From JBELHR01 sp049606855 (lineage in GTDB: Bacteria; Bacteroidota; Bacteroidia; Flavobacteriales; Flavobacteriaceae), in NCBI GenBank assembly GCA_049606855.1, contig JBMYVY010000004.1, positions 178,729-242,728 of the forward strand: a stretch of 64,000 nt of DNA. The letters run 5' to 3'. Made by a program: the position numbers and the translations under genes. The notes under the pieces are model-generated. The model saw only the letters and a program-made list of their open reading frames with translations, had not been told where the DNA came from and did no database searches. Of this stretch, positions 60,612 through 64,000 are shown piece after piece; positions within the stretch are counted from its first letter, which is position 1, and the number at the start of each line of letters is the position of its first letter.

Positions 60612-61592
60612 ATGACAAAAACTGAAATATCATCTACAAAAATTGACATAGTATATACCTATGTCGATGGCAATGACCCTAAGTTTTTAAATAATCTTAA
60701 TAAATATAAAAATCATGGTCTCGGAAAAAAACTAACGACTAATAACCCTAAATTGAGGTATGAATCATTAGATGAGATATTGTATTCATTGAGATCTGTT
60801 TTTAAATTCGCTTCATTTGTTAATAAAGTTTTTATTGTTACGTATGATCAAAAGCCTAAATATGAATCAACTATAGAGAAATACTTTCCAGAGCGAATTG
60901 ATGACATTAAGATAGTAGATCATAAAGATTTATTTGGTGAATACCCGGAAATTTACCCCACTTTCAACTCTGAATCAATAGAGACTTTCCTCTGGAAAAT
61001 CCCTGACTTAAGCGAAAATTTCGTTTATTTCAACGATGACTTGCTTTTACTACGTCATATAAAAGTTGAAGATTGGTTTAGCAATAAAGGTCCAGTTAAT
61101 CTAGGGAAATGGAAACTTGGAAAAATTTTCAAGTATAATAAGTTTAAAAAACGTATCGAAAAAGGATTAGATATCCCATTGAACTATACCTACAGGCAAT
61201 ATAGAGGAGCAAGGTTTTTCGGATATAAATATGTATTTCTGTACTTGGGTCATTGCCCTAGAGCTTTTTCTAAGTCAATCCTCAAAGAATTATTCGAGGC
61301 AAATAAAGAAACTATTTTGAAAAATGCTGCTCATAGATTTAGAGTTGCAAATTCTTTTAGCATTATAAGTTACTTCGTTGCAGGCCAACTTAAATTTACC
61401 AAAACACTTCCAAAATTCGAAAAAGAATTATACATAGATTTTTCAAATAAAAAGTCTTCCTATCTGAAGAAAAAAATCCAACTATTGAAAAACAATACTT
61501 CTAAAAAATATCTTTGCCTTCAATCTTTGAGTAATGCTAATGAATCAATTATTCAGTTAGTTGAATCTATTTTAGAAGAAAAACTAAATTAA
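60612..61592 (+). CDS. Stealth-family sugar-phosphate transferase (first of two)
   Basis: A 326-residue protein with Stealth regions: CR1 IDIVYTYVDGNDPKF near 12-26; CR2 RYESLDEILYSLRSVFKFA split with FVNKVFIVT; PTFNSESIETFLW and YFNDDLLLL near 125-140; CR3 region HCPRAFSK; CR4-like HRFRVANSFS. Stealth proteins move hexose-1-phosphate from sugar nucleotides to make capsule or exopolysaccharide backbones, and some help evade host immunity. Cytoplasmic. The second copy follows. Confidence 0.85.
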   Translation: MTKTEISSTKIDIVYTYVDGNDPKFLNNLNKYKNHGLGKKLTTNNPKLRYESLDEILYSLRSVFKFASFVNKVFIVTYDQKPKYESTIEKYFPERIDDIKIVDHKDLFGEYPEIYPTFNSESIETFLWKIPDLSENFVYFNDDLLLLRHIKVEDWFSNKGPVNLGKWKLGKIFKYNKFKKRIEKGLDIPLNYTYRQYRGARFFGYKYVFLYLGHCPRAFSKSILKELFEANKETILKNAAHRFRVANSFSIISYFVAGQLKFTKTLPKFEKELYIDFSNKKSSYLKKKIQLLKNNTSKKYLCLQSLSNANESIIQLVESILEEKLN

Positions 61593-61675
61593 CTAACTAC
61601 AAAACCTAGATTTAAAAGAAAATAGCGTAGTTGTCAGAAAAACAGTAAATGGAAGATTCTCGGTTGAATTCTTAT

Positions 61676-61683
61676 TATCTTTG
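61676..61683 (+). promoter_or_regulatory. -7 box TATCTTTG before the second Stealth gene
   Basis: TATCTTTG lies 19 bases before the ATG at 61703 and suggests separate transcription of the second Stealth gene. Confidence 0.5.
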
Positions 61684-61702
61684 TTTTGTAAAATTTTAAT
61701 GT

Positions 61703-62686
61703 ATGTCAATTGATGCGGTTATTGCATGGGTAGATGGGCAAGACCCAAATCACTTTGCTAGAAGAATTGGAAGGCAGAAAGAATTACAACTTCCAATTTC
61801 TGAAAATTTGAGTAGTTCAAGGTACGAGAGCAATTTTGAAATTAATTATTGTGTTTTGTCTATTTTAAAATATGCCCCATTCGTAAATAAAATTTTTATA
61901 GTTACTGATCAACAGAACCCTGATATTTTAGAAGATTGTGAACGTAACTTTCCTGGGTCATCTGAGAGAATTACTATTGTAGATCATAAAGAGATATTCC
62001 CAGATTACCTACCTAATTTTAATAGCCTGAGTATTGCTACAACCTTGTCAAACATAAAAGGGCTATCTGATCGTTATATATATTTTAATGATGATGTATT
62101 ACTTATTAAACCCACAAAAGAAAAAGATTTTTTTCAAGGTGAACGACCAGTATTAAGAGGAGACTGGAAAGTGAATTCTTTTTATAGAAATTCGTGGAAT
62201 TTTTTAAAGACGATTATTAAAAAAGGAAGTACTAAAAATTATCAACCGAGAGTTTCCTTTCATCTAACGCAATGGACAGCCGCGAAACTAGCAGGTTTTA
62301 AACTTCGATTTTGGTCTAACAGCCATACCCCTCACCCTCTAAATAAAAAAGTGTTGAGCTTATATTTTAAAGAACATCCTAAGGAATATCATGAAAATAT
62401 TAGACATCCTTTCAGGGTCAATACACAATTCTCAGCAATTGCGTTGAACAACAATCTTGAAAAAAGAAAATACAACAATAATTTTACAGCCCCAATCCAA
62501 GCTGAATACATAAAATACAGAAGAGAAAAGCAATACATTGAAAAGAAAATAAAAAAATTACGCTCTCCTGGTAATACAGACCTATTTCTTTGCATTCAAA
62601 ACATAGACGCAATGTCTTCTCAAGATAGGGAGCTTTTGTTTTCCACTTTAGATCAATTAATCGCACCTGTTTACAGAAATGAATGA
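61703..62686 (+). CDS. Stealth-family sugar-phosphate transferase (second of two)
   Basis: A 327-residue Stealth protein: IDAVIAWVDGQDPNHFARR opening, RYESNFEINYCVLSI, FVNKIFIVTDQQ, FNSLSIATTLS and YFNDDVLLI. It shares the plan of its neighbour at 60612 but is clearly diverged. Overlaps the next gene by 8 bases, so both are likely to make parts of one glycan. Confidence 0.85.
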   Translation: MSIDAVIAWVDGQDPNHFARRIGRQKELQLPISENLSSSRYESNFEINYCVLSILKYAPFVNKIFIVTDQQNPDILEDCERNFPGSSERITIVDHKEIFPDYLPNFNSLSIATTLSNIKGLSDRYIYFNDDVLLIKPTKEKDFFQGERPVLRGDWKVNSFYRNSWNFLKTIIKKGSTKNYQPRVSFHLTQWTAAKLAGFKLRFWSNSHTPHPLNKKVLSLYFKEHPKEYHENIRHPFRVNTQFSAIALNNNLEKRKYNNNFTAPIQAEYIKYRREKQYIEKKIKKLRSPGNTDLFLCIQNIDAMSSQDRELLFSTLDQLIAPVYRNE

Positions 62687-63509
62687 AATAGCAGTAATTT
62701 CAATGGCTCGTAATGATGATTTTTTCATCCCGAAATGGGTTGCCTATTACGGCGATCAATTTGGCAAAGCCAACCTGTATTTAATTCTAGATGGACTCGA
62801 TCAAATTAAACCAGAGGACCAAGAAATTAATTGTATTCGCGTTCCTCATAAAAAGCTATCGAGAGCAAAAGGGGACAAAAATAGAGCCGCCATAGTCTCT
62901 AATCTAGCAAAGGCTTTGTTTAAACGCTATAAGAGAGTGATTGCATGTGATATAGACGAGTTTCTTGTTCTTGACCCGAAAAACAAAAACAGTTTGTACA
63001 ACTATCTGATCCAATCACATTCCGGCACCTCAATCTCTGCTCAAGGTATTGATGTGGGACAACATATTAATTTAGAAAAAGAAATTTCAGTAGAGCAGCC
63101 ATTTTTAGCCCAACGAAATTATGGATTGGTTTCTTCGAGATATACCAAACCCGTGGTAGCACTCAAACCCATTCAATGGGGTTCAGGATTTCACAGGGTA
63201 AAAGGAAAAAACTTTCATATTGATCAAAATTTATTTCTCTTTCACTTCGGAATGGTAGATTTTGAACGTTCAACCGGGAAAACCAAAGACCAATCGAGAA
63301 TAGATCAAGGCTGGACCAATCATTTAGATAGAAGATTTGAGCTTTTCAAAATTATTAGTGAGGGAATACCTACTGATGGAGATGAAGTTTTCGATAAATA
63401 TCGAATCATCCAAAACTGGAAAAGACCCCTTTATGCATGGAATAAGCCCGGGACTTTAAGCAATGTATCACTAATTAAAATACCACAACGCTTCCACTCC
63501 ATTGTTTAG
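62679..63509 (+). CDS. Glycosyltransferase (family 2/92-like)
   Basis: A 276-residue enzyme. Opening AVISMARNDDFFIPKWVAYY, a DID motif in ACDIDEFLVLD near 88-98, and GFHRVKGKNF resemble Glyco_tranf_2_4/GT92-like transferases. Donor and acceptor unknown. Its context suggests decoration of the glycan made by the Stealth pair. No terminator follows directly. Confidence 0.75.
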   Translation: MNEIAVISMARNDDFFIPKWVAYYGDQFGKANLYLILDGLDQIKPEDQEINCIRVPHKKLSRAKGDKNRAAIVSNLAKALFKRYKRVIACDIDEFLVLDPKNKNSLYNYLIQSHSGTSISAQGIDVGQHINLEKEISVEQPFLAQRNYGLVSSRYTKPVVALKPIQWGSGFHRVKGKNFHIDQNLFLFHFGMVDFERSTGKTKDQSRIDQGWTNHLDRRFELFKIISEGIPTDGDEVFDKYRIIQNWKRPLYAWNKPGTLSNVSLIKIPQRFHSIV

Positions 63510-63538
63510 GTGAACATAAATTTCCCTATTTACAGGTA

Positions 63539-63569
63539 TTGTGAGCAAGTTTCAATCCTTCTATATTTG
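63539..63569 (+). promoter_or_regulatory. Promoter TTG-N20-TATATTTG at right edge
   Basis: TTG at 63539-63541 and TATATTTG at 63562-63569, 20 bases apart; an exact match to the pattern seen at ffh and thrS. Transcription should start near 63576. Confidence 0.65.
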
Positions 63570-63615
63570 TTATAACAAAAGTGAATATTTATTATTACCC
63601 CACTTCGAAAGAAGG

Positions 63616-63654
63616 ATGAATATTTATCGAATAATTACTACCCTAAACACCTAA
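63616..63654 (+). CDS. Candidate 12-residue leader peptide
   Basis: ATG at 63616 gives MNIYRIITTLNT and stop, preceded by AGAAGG, a rare good Shine-Dalgarno here. Three Thr and three Ile in 12 residues, and the next base begins a terminator hairpin. This fits an attenuator leader of an amino-acid operon beyond the window. Very short, so it may be chance. Confidence 0.35.
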   Translation: MNIYRIITTLNT

Positions 63655-63682
63655 AAAAAGCGAGCTAGTCTCGCTTTTTTTT
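63655..63682 (+). terminator. Terminator or attenuator hairpin
   Basis: AAAAAGCGAG-CTAGT-CTCGCTTTTT then Ts. It begins right after the candidate leader peptide stop. Confidence 0.8.
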
Positions 63683-63686
63683 ATGC

Positions 63687-63714
63687 AAAAAAAAAGAGCT
63701 CTAAAAAAGAGCTC
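63687..63714 (-). terminator. Hairpin with T-run on the minus strand
   Basis: GAGCTC-TAAAAAA-GAGCTC; on the minus strand nine Ts follow. It could end a transcript arriving from the right, beyond the window. Confidence 0.55.
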
Positions 63715-63720
63715 AATTTT

Positions 63721-63979
63721 ATTGTCAAGGTCGAGTGAAACCTCCTACCCCTAAAAAATCTTCAACAACCTTGTCAATAATATAATGAATATAGTAAAAA
63801 AATATCTAGTATGAAATAAAACTACTAAAAAATTAATAAAACGACATTATACAAGGCTTTAAATTTGACTACTTCTAGGGATTGTTTTATTTAAAAAGCT
63901 CTACTATCTTAGTATAAGATTTGTAAAGTATAATTACCCCCTTGATACTTTTTAGATCCCAATACTTTCCCCTAAGTAT
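63721..63979. other. AT-rich region without a recognisable gene
   Basis: No ORF of convincing length or composition and no clear RNA structure seen. It may be the leader of a gene beyond 64000. Confidence 0.5.
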
Positions 63980-64000
63980 AAAAAGCGACCCTCGGGTCGC
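63980..64000. terminator. Hairpin at window edge
   Basis: AAAAAGCGACC-CTCG-GGTCGC reaches the last base. A T-run may follow outside the window; the A-run also fits a minus-strand terminator. Confidence 0.5.

Overview
The window is AT-rich bacterial chromosome from the Bacteroidota, most likely class Flavobacteriia. The main signs are a gldI-type gliding-motility peptidyl-prolyl isomerase, a type III glutamine synthetase next to a eukaryote-like type II enzyme, a dual cyclophilin-FKBP lipoprotein, many short lipobox lipoproteins, weak or absent Shine-Dalgarno sequences, and repeated -7 promoter boxes of the form TAnnTTTG, several with TTG about 20 bp upstream. There is no rRNA in the window, so genus cannot be fixed.

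Positions 1-50,800 are mostly core genome in short, tightly packed operons. In order: a minus-strand envelope protein-folding cluster (nrnA-like, gldI, FKBP, cyclophilin-FKBP, PAP2); phoD-like and ndk; dciA-like and recF; TPR-ribH-mutL-two rhomboids-nuclease; a solute-binding lipoprotein; mtaB with a hydrolase, lytic transglycosylase and half-size TauE; mnmA and an NMO-type flavoenzyme; purB followed by a run that looks like metal handling (TerC, His-rich protein, His/Glu-rich TonB receptor, M1 aminopeptidase); an MFS protein; hydrolase-msrB-octaheme cytochrome; ffh-folD; queE and cmk back to back; the thrS-infC-rpmI-rplT translation operon; prfA, purM; divergent glutamine synthetases; a Na/Ca exchanger; a BlaI/M56 pair; and a tRNA-Arg.

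From about 50,940 the sequence becomes accessory. Short hairpin repeats surround a DKNYY lipoprotein. A 420-bp direct repeat covering the 5' part of marC brackets about 3.3 kb that carries a barrel-like protein, a lipoprotein and a fibronectin-like lipoprotein broken by an in-frame stop. Two more unknown secreted proteins follow. After a DEAD-box helicase comes a 41-codon 3' remnant of murB, then two Stealth-family sugar-phosphate transferases and a glycosyltransferase, probably a surface-glycan module.

Points that deserve attention: infC starts with ATA; the tRNA-Arg has A19/T56 in place of the usual G19/C56; a candidate small RNA between rplT and prfA shares an upstream element with the type II glutamine synthetase gene; the right edge holds a promoter, a 12-codon Ile/Thr-rich ORF and a terminator that resemble an attenuator; and the duplications that flank the accessory DNA. 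I did not see a CRISPR array, an integrase or an intact transposase.
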